Shown piece by piece: positions 29,942-37,313 of a stretch of 64,000 nucleotides of DNA. Position 1 is the first letter of the stretch. Each line of letters begins with the position of its first letter. This stretch comes from Albidovulum sediminicola (GTDB lineage Bacteria; Pseudomonadota; Alphaproteobacteria; Rhodobacterales; Rhodobacteraceae): the NCBI RefSeq assembly GCF_025751575.1, contig NZ_JAOWLA010000005.1, positions 1 to 64,000 of the forward strand. Reading direction: 5' to 3'. Position numbers and translations under genes: made by a program. The notes under the pieces were generated by a model, which made no database searches, was not told the DNA's origin, and was given only the letters and a program-made list of their open reading frames with translations.

Positions 29942-30005
29942 ATGTCAACTTCGCAAACCTTAATGTTTATACTACAAACATTTATTGTGATGGTGAGTTT
30001 GACAT
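29942..30005. promoter_or_regulatory. Nested inverted repeats, likely operator for the XRE regulator
   Basis: Two nested palindromes lie between the divergent operons. The inner one is AATGTTT (29962-29968), a 7-base spacer, and AAACATT (29976-29982). The outer one is ATGTCAA (29942-29948) and TTGACAT (29999-30005). The outer arms are also TTGACA boxes facing outward on both strands, so a repressor bound to the inner site would sit between two divergent promoters. The stretch is clearly AT-richer than neighbouring coding DNA. Confidence 0.6.
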
Positions 30006-30027
30006 ATTGCCTCTGATCTGCGATAGG
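29999..30027 (+). promoter_or_regulatory. Predicted sigma70-type promoter of the ubiquitin-like operon
   Basis: TTGACA (29999-30004) is followed after 17 bases by GATAGG (30022-30027). The -35 box is perfect; the -10 box is weak, as is common in alphaproteobacteria. The ubiquitin-like gene starts 65 bp downstream. A mirror TTGACA on the minus strand (29948-29943) points toward the XRE gene. Confidence 0.4.
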
Positions 30028-30091
30028 GGAATCGGAACGCGGGGCTTTCCGGCGCCGCACAACGCAACGCCCGGGACACATGGAGATTGTG

Positions 30092-30340
30092 ATGGCGCAC
30101 GAAGAAGTAACTCTCGAAATCGGGACGCCGAAGGGGCTGTTCAGCGGAACCTTCCCGAAGACGGTAAAGGTCGAAGATGTGATCGAGGCCGCGGTCGAAG
30201 CGAAAGGCATCGACAGCGGCGAGGCTCTGGAGCTCGTCAATAACGGCGAGGTCCTGCAGCCGGTGCAGCGCACGCTGGTCAGCTTCGGCCTCGCCGGCAC
30301 CGTGTCGCTCGAACTGGTCGCGACCGGCTCGGGGGTCTGA
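30092..30340 (+). CDS. Ubiquitin-like beta-grasp modifier protein (82 aa)
   Basis: A single beta-grasp domain with the ubiquitin pattern: strand VTLEIGTPKGLFSGTF, helix KTVKVEDVIEAAVEAKG, strand ALELVNNGEVLQP, and the end RTLVSFGLAGTVSLELVATGSGV. The modifier ends Gly79-Ser80-Gly81-Val82, not with a bare Gly-Gly, so trimming of Val82 by the JAB peptidase would expose a glycine. ATG 30092 is chosen because GGAG lies 7 bases upstream; ATG 30080 has no such site. It is the first of four tightly packed genes: modifier, E2, JAB and E1. In known bacterial Bil-type systems the modifier is attached to phage structural proteins. Confidence 0.8.
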   Translation: MAHEEVTLEIGTPKGLFSGTFPKTVKVEDVIEAAVEAKGIDSGEALELVNNGEVLQPVQRTLVSFGLAGTVSLELVATGSGV

Positions 30341-30343
30341 ACG

Positions 30344-30787
30344 ATGGCCACCGCCGGCGCGCTCGTGTTTGACGAACAGTTCCGCGATCTAAAGGAGATC
30401 GCGAGCGCCCGGCCATGGCAACTCGACGATGACTTCGTATTCGGCCTGACTGCCCGCGACGGCGAAACGTACTGGCTGAAGGTCGATTGCACCGACTACC
30501 CGGCACTTCCGCCGGCATGGCACTGGTACAGCCCCGAGAGCAAGGCGATCGACCAACCTGCCGACTCGCCGAAAGGCAGCGGATTCCTCCATGGCTCCGG
30601 ACGCATTTGCGCGCCGTGGAACCGCCTTGCCTACAAGAAGATCGATCCCCAGGGACCGCACGACGACTGGGACCTGAATGGCTGGCAGACGAATCCGAAG
30701 ACCGGCAGATGCACGACGCTGGCAGCAATGGCGCTGCGCATTCATGTCGAGCTCAACAGCAAACGTTATCAGGGCCGGATGAGGTAG
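30344..30787 (+). CDS. E2-like (UBC-fold) conjugating protein (147 aa)
   Basis: 147 residues, the normal size for an E2 core. The probable catalytic cysteine is Cys89 in GFLHGSGRICAPWNRL, matching the eukaryotic E2 pattern of a conserved His and Gly shortly before the Cys. A Trp-rich segment follows (DDWDLNGWQTNP) and a long C-terminal helix (CTTLAAMALRIHVELNSKRY). The N-terminal half has the expected beta-meander (FVFGLTARDGETYWLKVDCTDYPALPPAWHW). It starts 3 bp after the modifier gene. It would accept the activated modifier from the E1-like protein and pass it to a target. Assignment rests on motif and context. Confidence 0.7.
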   Translation: MATAGALVFDEQFRDLKEIASARPWQLDDDFVFGLTARDGETYWLKVDCTDYPALPPAWHWYSPESKAIDQPADSPKGSGFLHGSGRICAPWNRLAYKKIDPQGPHDDWDLNGWQTNPKTGRCTTLAAMALRIHVELNSKRYQGRMR

Positions 30788-30791
30788 CGCG

Positions 30792-31313
30792 ATGTTCCGG
30801 GCCCTGAAAAAGCTCTTTGCACCCAAGCCGAAATTCAAGCCCGGCCCACCGCCGCCTTCCCGGCTGGTCATCACGCGATCCTGCATCGAAGGGCTGGGCG
30901 AGTGCCTTTCCCCCGAGATTGACCGGGGCCATGAGGGCATCGCCTATCTGCTCGGACAGAGCGACGGGACCACGACGGTCGCCGTCGCCGCCATCCGCCC
31001 GAAGGCGCGGACCACGCGCGGCAGCTTCGCGGTCGAAGCGCCGGCGATGGCGCGCGTGGTAAGGGCTGCCGTTGATCGCGGCCTGCAAGTGGTTGGTCAG
31101 GTCCATACCCATCCTGGCGAGGCGTATCATAGCGACGGCGACAACGACGGCGCCAAAATCGCCTTCACCGGCTATGTCTCGGTCGTGCTACCAGACTATG
31201 GACGGCAGCTACCGGCGCTCACTGGGGCTGCGACGTATTTCTTCCAGGCCGGCAGCCGCTTCATCCCGATGGCCCCCGACGCCATCACAGTCATTTCGGG
31301 GCGGGTCGAATGA
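30792..31313 (+). CDS. JAB/MPN (JAMM) deubiquitinase-like metallopeptidase (173 aa)
   Basis: An intact JAMM zinc site: Glu48 (GHEGIAYLL), His105 and His107, Ser114 and Asp117 in HTHPGEAYHSDGDND. That is the canonical H-x-H-P-x6-S-x2-D spacing. Known JAMM proteins in bacterial operons of this type process the modifier C-terminus or remove it from targets. The N-terminal 25 residues are basic and proline-rich. The gene lies 4 bp after the E2-like gene and overlaps the E1-like gene (ATGA at 31310-31313). Because the modifier ends in Val, maturation by this enzyme is likely needed. Confidence 0.9.
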   Translation: MFRALKKLFAPKPKFKPGPPPPSRLVITRSCIEGLGECLSPEIDRGHEGIAYLLGQSDGTTTVAVAAIRPKARTTRGSFAVEAPAMARVVRAAVDRGLQVVGQVHTHPGEAYHSDGDNDGAKIAFTGYVSVVLPDYGRQLPALTGAATYFFQAGSRFIPMAPDAITVISGRVE

Positions 31314-32647
31314 GAGACCACGAGTACTACGCCTCCCGCGATGACCGGCTGCTGCGCTATCCCGAGGCTCGCCGCCTCGACCAGACTCGCTGGATCGCGA
31401 TATCGGCAGCGCCGGACTACCTTCAGACCTACGCCGGCCAGGTGGCGGTGCTGACTGCGGCCAACCTTCTTGGCCGCATGTCCCGTCGCGTCGTGCTCGA
31501 TATCCCCGCGATCGCGATGGTGGCCTCTCTTCCGTGGGCGGAACACGATCTGCGGGCCTTTGCGCTGGCCCAGATGCAGGCAGCCGACCCCCGCGGCGAC
31601 TATCGTGTGCGCCAAGCCCAAGAAGGCGACCATATCCTGCACCTTGGCGCGAGCGGAGCACCTGTCATCACGCACGGCAGCGGCTGGCTCGCCTATCACG
31701 GCCCCAGCTCGTCGCCGCTGCCCCTCGATGACTCGGCGAATCCTGTTGGTGCCGCCCTCGCCGTGATAGCGGCCGCCGCGCGGCTAGCGGTGAATGGATT
31801 CGACTGCGGCCCGCAGACACCTCTTCAACTCAATGCCTTTGACTGGACGCACCAAATTGGCCCAACGCCCCCCATGCCATCTTGTCCGGACTTGGGGTCG
31901 CTATGGACGGTCGGCACGGGCTCGGTCGGCACCACGATCCTTTATTTCCTGACGCTGGCGACCCGGAAGTTCTCACCGGCCCTGTTCGACGGCGACAAAG
32001 TCAAGCGCCTGAACATCACCCGTTCTCCGATCTTCGCCGACTCCGATGTCGGCGCCTCGAAAGTGATGGTCACGGCAAACCACCTACGAGCCTGTGGTAT
32101 CGCGGATGTGGTCGCCGAGCCAAAGCCACTGCACGAATCGCGTCGCTGGCTCGACCGCGAGGCCGGCACCCCCGATCTCGTCATCGCCGCCGCTAATGAG
32201 CACAACGTCCGTCACCTGATAGAGTCTCAGTTCCCGCCGATCCAGATCTACGGGACCACTGGCAAGAACTGGCAGGCGTCGGTGATCCGGCATGCGCCGC
32301 TGATCGATCCATGTTCGTGCTGCCTGTTCCCGGAGGCTACATATGCTGCGACTGCATGCGCCACCGACGCTGAAGCCGTGTCCGACAAGAGTGAACAGAT
32401 CGACGCCTCCTTGCCTTTCCTGTCGTTCGCCGCGGGCCTGATGGCGGCAGCCGAGATTCTGAAATTGCATGTGCCAGGCTACGTCATGAAACCCAACCGG
32501 GCCGTCCTGATGACGAAGCCAGATCTACGGCTCGTGCGCGCAGCAGTTCCCTTTAGAGACGGATGCACATGCCAAACCCGGAGTGAGACGGTTCACGCCA
32601 AAATGATTGGCGAGAGCCGATTTGCGGGCCTGTCGATCAGCGCTTGA
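31310..32647 (+). CDS. E1/ThiF-like activating enzyme with an N-terminal extra domain (445 aa)
   Basis: The C-terminal half is a ThiF/E1 adenylation domain. The nucleotide loop is GTGSVG (202-207), followed by FDGDKVKRLNITRSPIFADSDVGASKV (ATP-binding Asp, Asn-x-x-Arg, Lys) and NEHNVRHLIESQF. Cysteines at 335, 337, 338 and 350, and at 419 and 421, offer a catalytic thiol and possibly a zinc site. The first 190 residues form an additional domain of the ThiF-like or inactive type (YAGQVAVLTAANLLGRMSRRVVLDIP). It would adenylate the modifier and hand it to the E2-like protein. It is the last gene of the operon. Confidence 0.85.
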   Translation: MRDHEYYASRDDRLLRYPEARRLDQTRWIAISAAPDYLQTYAGQVAVLTAANLLGRMSRRVVLDIPAIAMVASLPWAEHDLRAFALAQMQAADPRGDYRVRQAQEGDHILHLGASGAPVITHGSGWLAYHGPSSSPLPLDDSANPVGAALAVIAAAARLAVNGFDCGPQTPLQLNAFDWTHQIGPTPPMPSCPDLGSLWTVGTGSVGTTILYFLTLATRKFSPALFDGDKVKRLNITRSPIFADSDVGASKVMVTANHLRACGIADVVAEPKPLHESRRWLDREAGTPDLVIAAANEHNVRHLIESQFPPIQIYGTTGKNWQASVIRHAPLIDPCSCCLFPEATYAATACATDAEAVSDKSEQIDASLPFLSFAAGLMAAAEILKLHVPGYVMKPNRAVLMTKPDLRLVRAAVPFRDGCTCQTRSETVHAKMIGESRFAGLSISA

Positions 32648-32924
32648 GAGGCACAGCAATACCTTGGAGCCGGGGCTGATTATACCCAACCGCGATCCAG
32701 CGACTCCCTCCCGCACCAGCACATCGTTTCGCGGCGCGGGATTAGGCCTCCCGAACTGCCCGATATCACTATGCACCGCACAATCTCTGGAAACCATGCT
32801 AAAGGGCAGGACGTCATGTCCGCGCCCTATGCTCAGCAGCGGGGTAAAAGGGCCCTACGGCGCCCCACAGCGCCCGTGGGGCCAGTCGAGCGCTCGCCCT
32901 GCTGTGTCTCGCCCACTGCCCGCC

Positions 32925-33323
32925 TCAGTCGTCCTCCAGCGGCCGGTTGCGCAGGGACTCGGTCGGCAGGCCAAGCCGTTCGAGCCGGGCGATCAGCTCT
33001 TCCCGCTTCCGACGCTTGTCATCGACCCTGGCTTCGACGGCCGGCTGGACCTCAAGCATGATGGTAACGGCCCTCAGGAGCGCCGGCACGTCGCCCTTCA
33101 GCCCTTTGCGGCAGAGCGCCAGATAGGCCGCCTCGAGCCCGGCGAGGGACACCGGGCGCCCGTCGGGGGTCCGGGCCGTTACCGGCTCCGAGAGGATCGC
33201 TGCGGCATCCCTGAGATGGTCCGTGCGGGTCTTGGGCCGACCCTTCGGATTGCCCGACTGGCCCTTCTGCCACCGACTGGTTTCGGGCGGTTTGCCATAG
33301 CCGATATCGTAATCGTTAGGCAT
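32925..33323 (-). CDS. DUF5681 domain protein (132 aa)
   Basis: It has the DUF5681 opening: a Lys/Gly motif SRWQKGQSGNPKGRPKTR, then a helical part (LAGLEAAYLALCRKGLKGDVPALLRAVTIMLE). The family is small, basic at the N-terminus, and found mostly in prophages and islands near terminase or methylase genes; its role is unknown, perhaps DNA binding. Its start overlaps the stop of the preceding DUF5681 gene by 8 bp. It is the last gene of a three-gene minus-strand operon headed by a ParB-methyltransferase. No terminase follows, so the phage-like module is truncated. Confidence 0.85.
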   Translation of the reverse strand: MPNDYDIGYGKPPETSRWQKGQSGNPKGRPKTRTDHLRDAAAILSEPVTARTPDGRPVSLAGLEAAYLALCRKGLKGDVPALLRAVTIMLEVQPAVEARVDDKRRKREELIARLERLGLPTESLRNRPLEDD

Positions 33324-33699
33324 CGCCGCCTCCGTCTTTCTTCATCGCCGCGGCGATGCGGTTGAGAACGTCCACCACCTTCCGCTTTTCCTCTTCCGGA
33401 TCGAAACGGTCAGCATCAGCCGTACCGGCCTCGGCCAGGATCCGGCGCTGCAGCTCCAGCGCGCGGCGGTCACCCGCCAGCGCCAGCTCGCGCAGGCGGC
33501 GGATCAGAGCCTCGCGGATCGGAATCTGATCGTCACCGCCCTGGAGCTTGACCTTGCGGCCCAGCACCCGGTTCATGTGGCTCCAGAGATCATCCTGCTT
33601 GCGCGGCCGACCGCGGGGATTACCGGACTTACCCTTCTTGAAGCGGTGCTGTGCCGGCGGGTTGGCATACCCCGCCGGCTGGTTGCTCTGATCGGTCAT
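33316..33699 (-). CDS. DUF5681 domain protein (127 aa)
   Basis: A second DUF5681 protein: HRFKKGKSGNPRGRPRKQDDLWSHMNRVLGRKV, followed by REALIRRLRELALAGDRRALELQRRILAEAG and an acidic tail. It shares the KGxSGNPxGRP core with the next gene but is otherwise different, so these are old paralogues. The start overlaps the methyltransferase stop by ATGA (33696-33699). The two DUF5681 proteins and the methylase are translationally coupled and probably form one functional group of phage or island origin. Confidence 0.85.
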   Translation of the reverse strand: MTDQSNQPAGYANPPAQHRFKKGKSGNPRGRPRKQDDLWSHMNRVLGRKVKLQGGDDQIPIREALIRRLRELALAGDRRALELQRRILAEAGTADADRFDPEEEKRKVVDVLNRIAAAMKKDGGGDA

Positions 33700-35057
33700 T
33701 CTGCAGCCTCCGCTTCGGGCGCCCTGGCATCGGTGGCGCGCGTCTCGGCCGCAGCCGCGAAGGTCTCGCCGGTGGCCTCCAGCATCGCCTCGGCGCCCGT
33801 GAGCGCTGCGTAGCGGCGGCAGATCACGTCACAGTAGATCGGGTCGAGCTCGACCAGCCGCGCGACACGGCCGGTGCGCTCGGCCGCGATCAGCGTGGTG
33901 CCCGAGCCGCCGAAGCCGTCGAGCACGATCTCGCCGCGGCGGGTGACGTCCTTGATCGCATCGGCCACCAGCGCCACCGGCTTTACCGTCGGATGCAGCG
34001 CCAGGTCCTTCTGGTTGCCGCCGAAGCTGTTCACGCCGGGATAGTCCCAGACATTGGTCCGGTAGCGCCCATGTTCACCGAGGCCGAAGGTGTTGGTGTG
34101 CTGCGCAGTGCCGACCTTCCAGACATAGATCAGCTCATGCCGGGAGCGGTAGAAGGTCCCCATGCCACCATTGGTCTTGGCCCAGACGACGAGGTTCTTC
34201 AGCTCGCTGTAGATCTTGTCGCCCGCCGCCTGCAGCTCGGCCATATGGCGCCAGTCCATGCAGGTGTAGTGGATCGCCCCGTCGAGGCTGACCGCCGCCA
34301 TGGCGCCGAGAGAGGCTTCGAGGAAGGCGGTGAAGGTGTCCGCATCCATCTCGCCCGAGGCCATGGCGAATTCGCGGTGCTTTACGGTACCGGAGCCGCA
34401 GACATGGCCGTCGATCTTCACGTTGTAGGGTGGATCGGTGAACACCGCCCGAGCGCGATCGGCACCCATGAGCGCGGCATAGGTCGCCGGGTCGCGCGCG
34501 TCGCCGCAGATAAGCCTGTGCTTGCCCAGGACCCAGACGTCGCCCGGCTGGGTCACTGCCGGCCCGGACTCGGGTTCGAGCATCTCATCAGCCGGGTCCG
34601 TGGAATCTTCGTCGGCGCTATCGTCGAGCAGCAGATCGAGCTCGGCGGTCTCGAAGCCGGTGATCTCCAGGTCGAAGTCGAGATCCAGTTCGGCCAGCGC
34701 CTGGAATTCGATCTTCAGGATCTCGCGATCCCAGCCCGCGAGCTCGGCCAGGCGGTTGTCGGCGATGACATAGGCGCGCCGCTCGGCCGGCGTGAGATGG
34801 CCCAGCACGATCGTCGGCACCTCGGCGATGCCAAGCTGCTTTGCCGCCGCCACGCGGCCGTGGCCGGCGACGATGCCGCCCTTTTCGTCGATCAGCACCG
34901 GGTTGGTGAAGCCGAACTTGCGGATCGATGCCGCGATCTGCGCGATCTGCTTGTCGCTATGGGTGCGGGCATTGCCTGCGTAGGGAATGAGATCGCCGGT
35001 CTTGCGATAGGTGATCTTGAGCCGGGTGCTTTCCGGCAGGGTCTTGATGTCAGCCAT
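33696..35057 (-). CDS. ParB-like/DNA methyltransferase fusion (orphan methylase, 453 aa)
   Basis: The N-terminal ParB/Spo0J-like domain (15-100) has IPYAGNARTHSDKQIAQIAASIRKFGFTNPVLIDE and the GHGR motif at 65-68. The C-terminal part is an amino-methyltransferase with DPPY at 208-211 (motif IV) and, later, LDGFGGSGTTLIAAERTGR (motif I). That is the beta-class order typical of CcrM-like and phage enzymes. It would methylate adenine or cytosine N4 in a short site. No cognate restriction enzyme lies next to it. ParB-methylase fusions are a known feature of alphaproteobacterial prophages and islands and may serve anti-restriction or regulation. Confidence 0.92.
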   Translation of the reverse strand: MADIKTLPESTRLKITYRKTGDLIPYAGNARTHSDKQIAQIAASIRKFGFTNPVLIDEKGGIVAGHGRVAAAKQLGIAEVPTIVLGHLTPAERRAYVIADNRLAELAGWDREILKIEFQALAELDLDFDLEITGFETAELDLLLDDSADEDSTDPADEMLEPESGPAVTQPGDVWVLGKHRLICGDARDPATYAALMGADRARAVFTDPPYNVKIDGHVCGSGTVKHREFAMASGEMDADTFTAFLEASLGAMAAVSLDGAIHYTCMDWRHMAELQAAGDKIYSELKNLVVWAKTNGGMGTFYRSRHELIYVWKVGTAQHTNTFGLGEHGRYRTNVWDYPGVNSFGGNQKDLALHPTVKPVALVADAIKDVTRRGEIVLDGFGGSGTTLIAAERTGRVARLVELDPIYCDVICRRYAALTGAEAMLEATGETFAAAAETRATDARAPEAEAAE

Positions 35058-35266
35058 TCTGGGGCCTTTCGGTTTCGCGCTGCCGGCTCGCCGTGACAGG
35101 GGCCAGCGCCCAAACGGGCGAGCCGGACAGTGCTGTTTCAGGGAGAGGCCGGACCGTCAGGTCCCCCGCGAAGGGCCGGTTTCCCGGCACAAGATCGGCA
35201 GGCCCCCCACCGATCACTTCGCGTCGTTTAATCTGGGCCGCGACTGTGGCGCAGCTCAGCTGTTCA

Positions 35267-35716
35267 CTAGGCCGCGACTGCCGATTTCGCAGCAAAGAGT
35301 TCGAGCGCGAGGCGACCACTCGCGGTGAAGGACAGAATATGCTGCGCCTCGACGCGGAAGACTTCCGGATCGAGGCCTGCAATCTTGTAGAAATGGTGCG
35401 TCATGTGGAAGTAGACGCGGCGTTCGAACTCATCGAGATCTTCCAGCCGCAGTGCCGGAATGTCCTCGAGGCCAATCCGTGCCGCGGCTTCGACAAGACC
35501 CTGTCCGGCGACAATGACATTTACTTCGTCAACCAGAACCGGGTTCAGGAAGCCCATCGTGCAGATGGCCTCGACAATTTCGCTGATATCTTCTGCATCA
35601 AGCTCACCCATAGGCTGATAGTCACGGGTGAGCGCCTCAGGGTTCACGCGATACAGACGATCACGCAGGACCGGGTCAACCATATAGGTCTCCAGATCCA
35701 ATTTCTCTTTCGCCAT
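35267..35716 (-). CDS. ParB/Spo0J-like N-terminal domain protein (149 aa)
   Basis: A small protein with only the ParB-like fold: EDISEIVEAICTMGFLNPVLVDEVNVIVAGQGLVEAAARIGLEDIPALRLEDLDEFERRVYFHM. The GHxR-type motif has become GQGLVEAA, so the conserved Arg is missing. The rest (FYKIAGLDPEVFRVEAQHILSFT) is helical. It lies upstream of the ParB-methylase on the same strand with a 209-bp gap. It might be an accessory to that enzyme or a degenerate partition protein. The CTP-binding residues of true ParB are not evident. Confidence 0.65.
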   Translation of the reverse strand: MAKEKLDLETYMVDPVLRDRLYRVNPEALTRDYQPMGELDAEDISEIVEAICTMGFLNPVLVDEVNVIVAGQGLVEAAARIGLEDIPALRLEDLDEFERRVYFHMTHHFYKIAGLDPEVFRVEAQHILSFTASGRLALELFAAKSAVAA

Positions 35717-36100
35717 TGGGAATCCTTTCCATCAACTGGCAGTCACGCAAGGCGCGACAAGACAAGCTGCGAAGCACAAGCCTCTCAGCGGTTCAATCGA
35801 TGTATGGAAGGCCGAACCAACATTGGGTCCTGTTGCGAAGGGCCGGGTATCCGGCAACGAGCGGAAGACCTACGATCCGTCCCACTCCGCGTTTTCGTGT
35901 GGAGGATTATTTGGTAAATCAGTGGAGTCGCGCAAGAGGCAGTCTTGAATTTTCTTACTATATTCAATGCATTAGGGCGTTTAAACGCTCTGCCTTTCGT
36001 CCGACAGAAAAACATTTCGCATAGTTTCAAGGCCTTACGCTGTGTTGCAGAAATACGTCTGTTCGAGGTAAGAACGCGCGCCTGCAAGACAGACGGAACA
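35717..36100. other. Intergenic stretch with nothing recognised (384 bp)
   Basis: AT-richer than its neighbours (for example TTGAATTTTCTTACTATATT). I see no frame with protein-like composition and no terminator with a T-run. It probably holds promoters for the minus-strand ParB-like gene and remnants of lost sequence. Confidence 0.45.
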
Positions 36101-36292
36101 TCATTCCAGCAGTCTGCCGACGGTCAAGTCCGGCGCCGCCGCGAGATTGTTGACCACCGTGATCATCAAATTACGCGCGCCGCGCTCAAGATCGCTCACG
36201 TGGGTCCAGTGCAGTCCCGCCTCATGCGCGAACTCCTCTTGCGACCGGCATTTCGGCTGGCGCAGGCGGCAAATTCCCGGATCCGACCTCAA
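36101..36292 (-). pseudogene. Degenerate XRE-family regulator remnant (63 aa)
   Basis: The stretch SQEEFAHEAGLHWTHVSDLERGARNLMITVVNNLAAAPDLTVGRLLE is clearly the core and end of a small XRE helix-turn-helix protein. The usual first helix (R-x-x-R-x-x-x-G-L-S-Q-E) is replaced by unrelated residues (DPGICRLRQPKCR). Substitutions such as Trp in the recognition helix region also look unselected. Full-size relatives have about 75-80 residues with an intact N-terminus. It is likely an inactivated regulator of the phage-like module. Confidence 0.6.
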
Positions 36293-36494
36293 GCCGGGTT
36301 ATCGAATTTCGCAACCAAGTTTCGATGACTGTCTTCCGACACCAACTGGAAGTTCCCGCTGGACTTCCTTGGCCCCGCAAGCGGTAGTCGGATGACGCCG
36401 ACACAGCGTTGTCGCTCGGCATCGCCGCCCGGAATTCCGGGCTCTGCCTGGTAGAAGGGCCGGAATGGATCCTGCCCGAACCAGGAGACCGACA

Positions 36495-36821
36495 ATGGCG
36501 AAGAAGCCCAACACCAACCCCGAAACTACCAAAGCGACGAAGCTGCCGGCCAAGACCACACCTTCGGCCCGCGCCGAGAGTAAGAAGACCCGACTGATAG
36601 AAATGTTGCACAAGGACGACGGCAGCACGATCACCACGATCAGCGCGGCACTCGGCTGGCAGCCCCATACGACGCGCGCGGCCATCACCGGGTTGCGCAA
36701 GACGGGCCACAAGGTCGAAACGGCGAAGCCGGCTGACGGCAGCTCCGGGCTGATCTACCGGATCCCGTTCAAGCCCGATGCCAGTGCGAAACCGTGGAAC
36801 GACGCGGAGGCGCGCCAATGA
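36495..36821 (+). CDS. DUF3489 domain protein (108 aa)
   Basis: A lysine/threonine-rich N-terminus (KKPNTNPETTKATKLPAKTT) precedes a winged-helix-like DUF3489 core: SKKTRLIEMLHKDDGSTITTISAALGWQPHTTRAAITGLRKTGHKVE. DUF3489 is a DNA-binding-type domain found in alphaproteobacterial islands next to DUF2924 and a large serine recombinase, exactly as here. ATG 36495 follows CAGGAGACCGACA. The stop overlaps the DUF2924 start (ATGA). It is probably a regulator or accessory factor of the recombinase module. Confidence 0.85.
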   Translation: MAKKPNTNPETTKATKLPAKTTPSARAESKKTRLIEMLHKDDGSTITTISAALGWQPHTTRAAITGLRKTGHKVETAKPADGSSGLIYRIPFKPDASAKPWNDAEARQ

Positions 36822-37312
36822 ATTCGGCCGATCGGCGAGTTGCGCCAAGAGACCTGCCTGAGGCTCTTGCTGCAGTCGAAACCGCAGATCGCGCCGGCCT
36901 GCTCGGTCTCTGGCGCGAGGTGATTGGGGCACCTCCCCCAAAGAACCTCTCGCTGCCCTTCCTGCGTCGGGCGCTCGCCTTCGAATTGCAATGTCAGATG
37001 CTTGGCGGTCCCAAGGCCCGAACGATCGAGGACCTAGGCCGCATCGCCGCGGGTTCCGCATCTCGGGCGTCCGTTGGCACCAAGCTGCGCCCCGGCGCGA
37101 AGCTGGTCCGAGAATGGCAGGGCCGCACTTGGACCGTCGAGGTGATCGACGGCGGGTTCTTGATGGCCGGGGAGCGGTATGTGTCGCTCTCCGCCATTGC
37201 CAGGAAGATCACCGGGGCCCGCTGGTCGGGCCCCCGGTTTTTCGGGCTGACGGGCGACGCCGGACGGGATGCACCGCCCACCAAGCCGTCTCAGCGCGGA
37301 AAGGCAGCTTGA
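36818..37312 (+). CDS. DUF2924 domain protein (164 aa)
   Basis: DUF2924 signature blocks: LLGLWREVIGAPPPKNLSLPFLRRALAFELQCQMLGG, LRPGAKLVREWQGRTWTVEVIDGGFLMAGERYVSLSAIARKITGARWSGPRFFGL. The second block resembles a small DNA-binding AP2/RAMA-like fold. Members almost always sit between DUF3489 and a large serine recombinase, so DUF2924 may be the accessory or directionality factor; that is inference. Translationally coupled to DUF3489 by ATGA and only 1 bp from the recombinase start. Confidence 0.88.
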   Translation: MNSADRRVAPRDLPEALAAVETADRAGLLGLWREVIGAPPPKNLSLPFLRRALAFELQCQMLGGPKARTIEDLGRIAAGSASRASVGTKLRPGAKLVREWQGRTWTVEVIDGGFLMAGERYVSLSAIARKITGARWSGPRFFGLTGDAGRDAPPTKPSQRGKAA

Positions 37313-37313
37313 G

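Noticed and set aside
33651-35096. 481-residue plus-strand frame opposite the ParB-methylase
   Set aside because: Mirror frame of a well-supported methyltransferase with DPPY and GSGTT motifs on the other strand.
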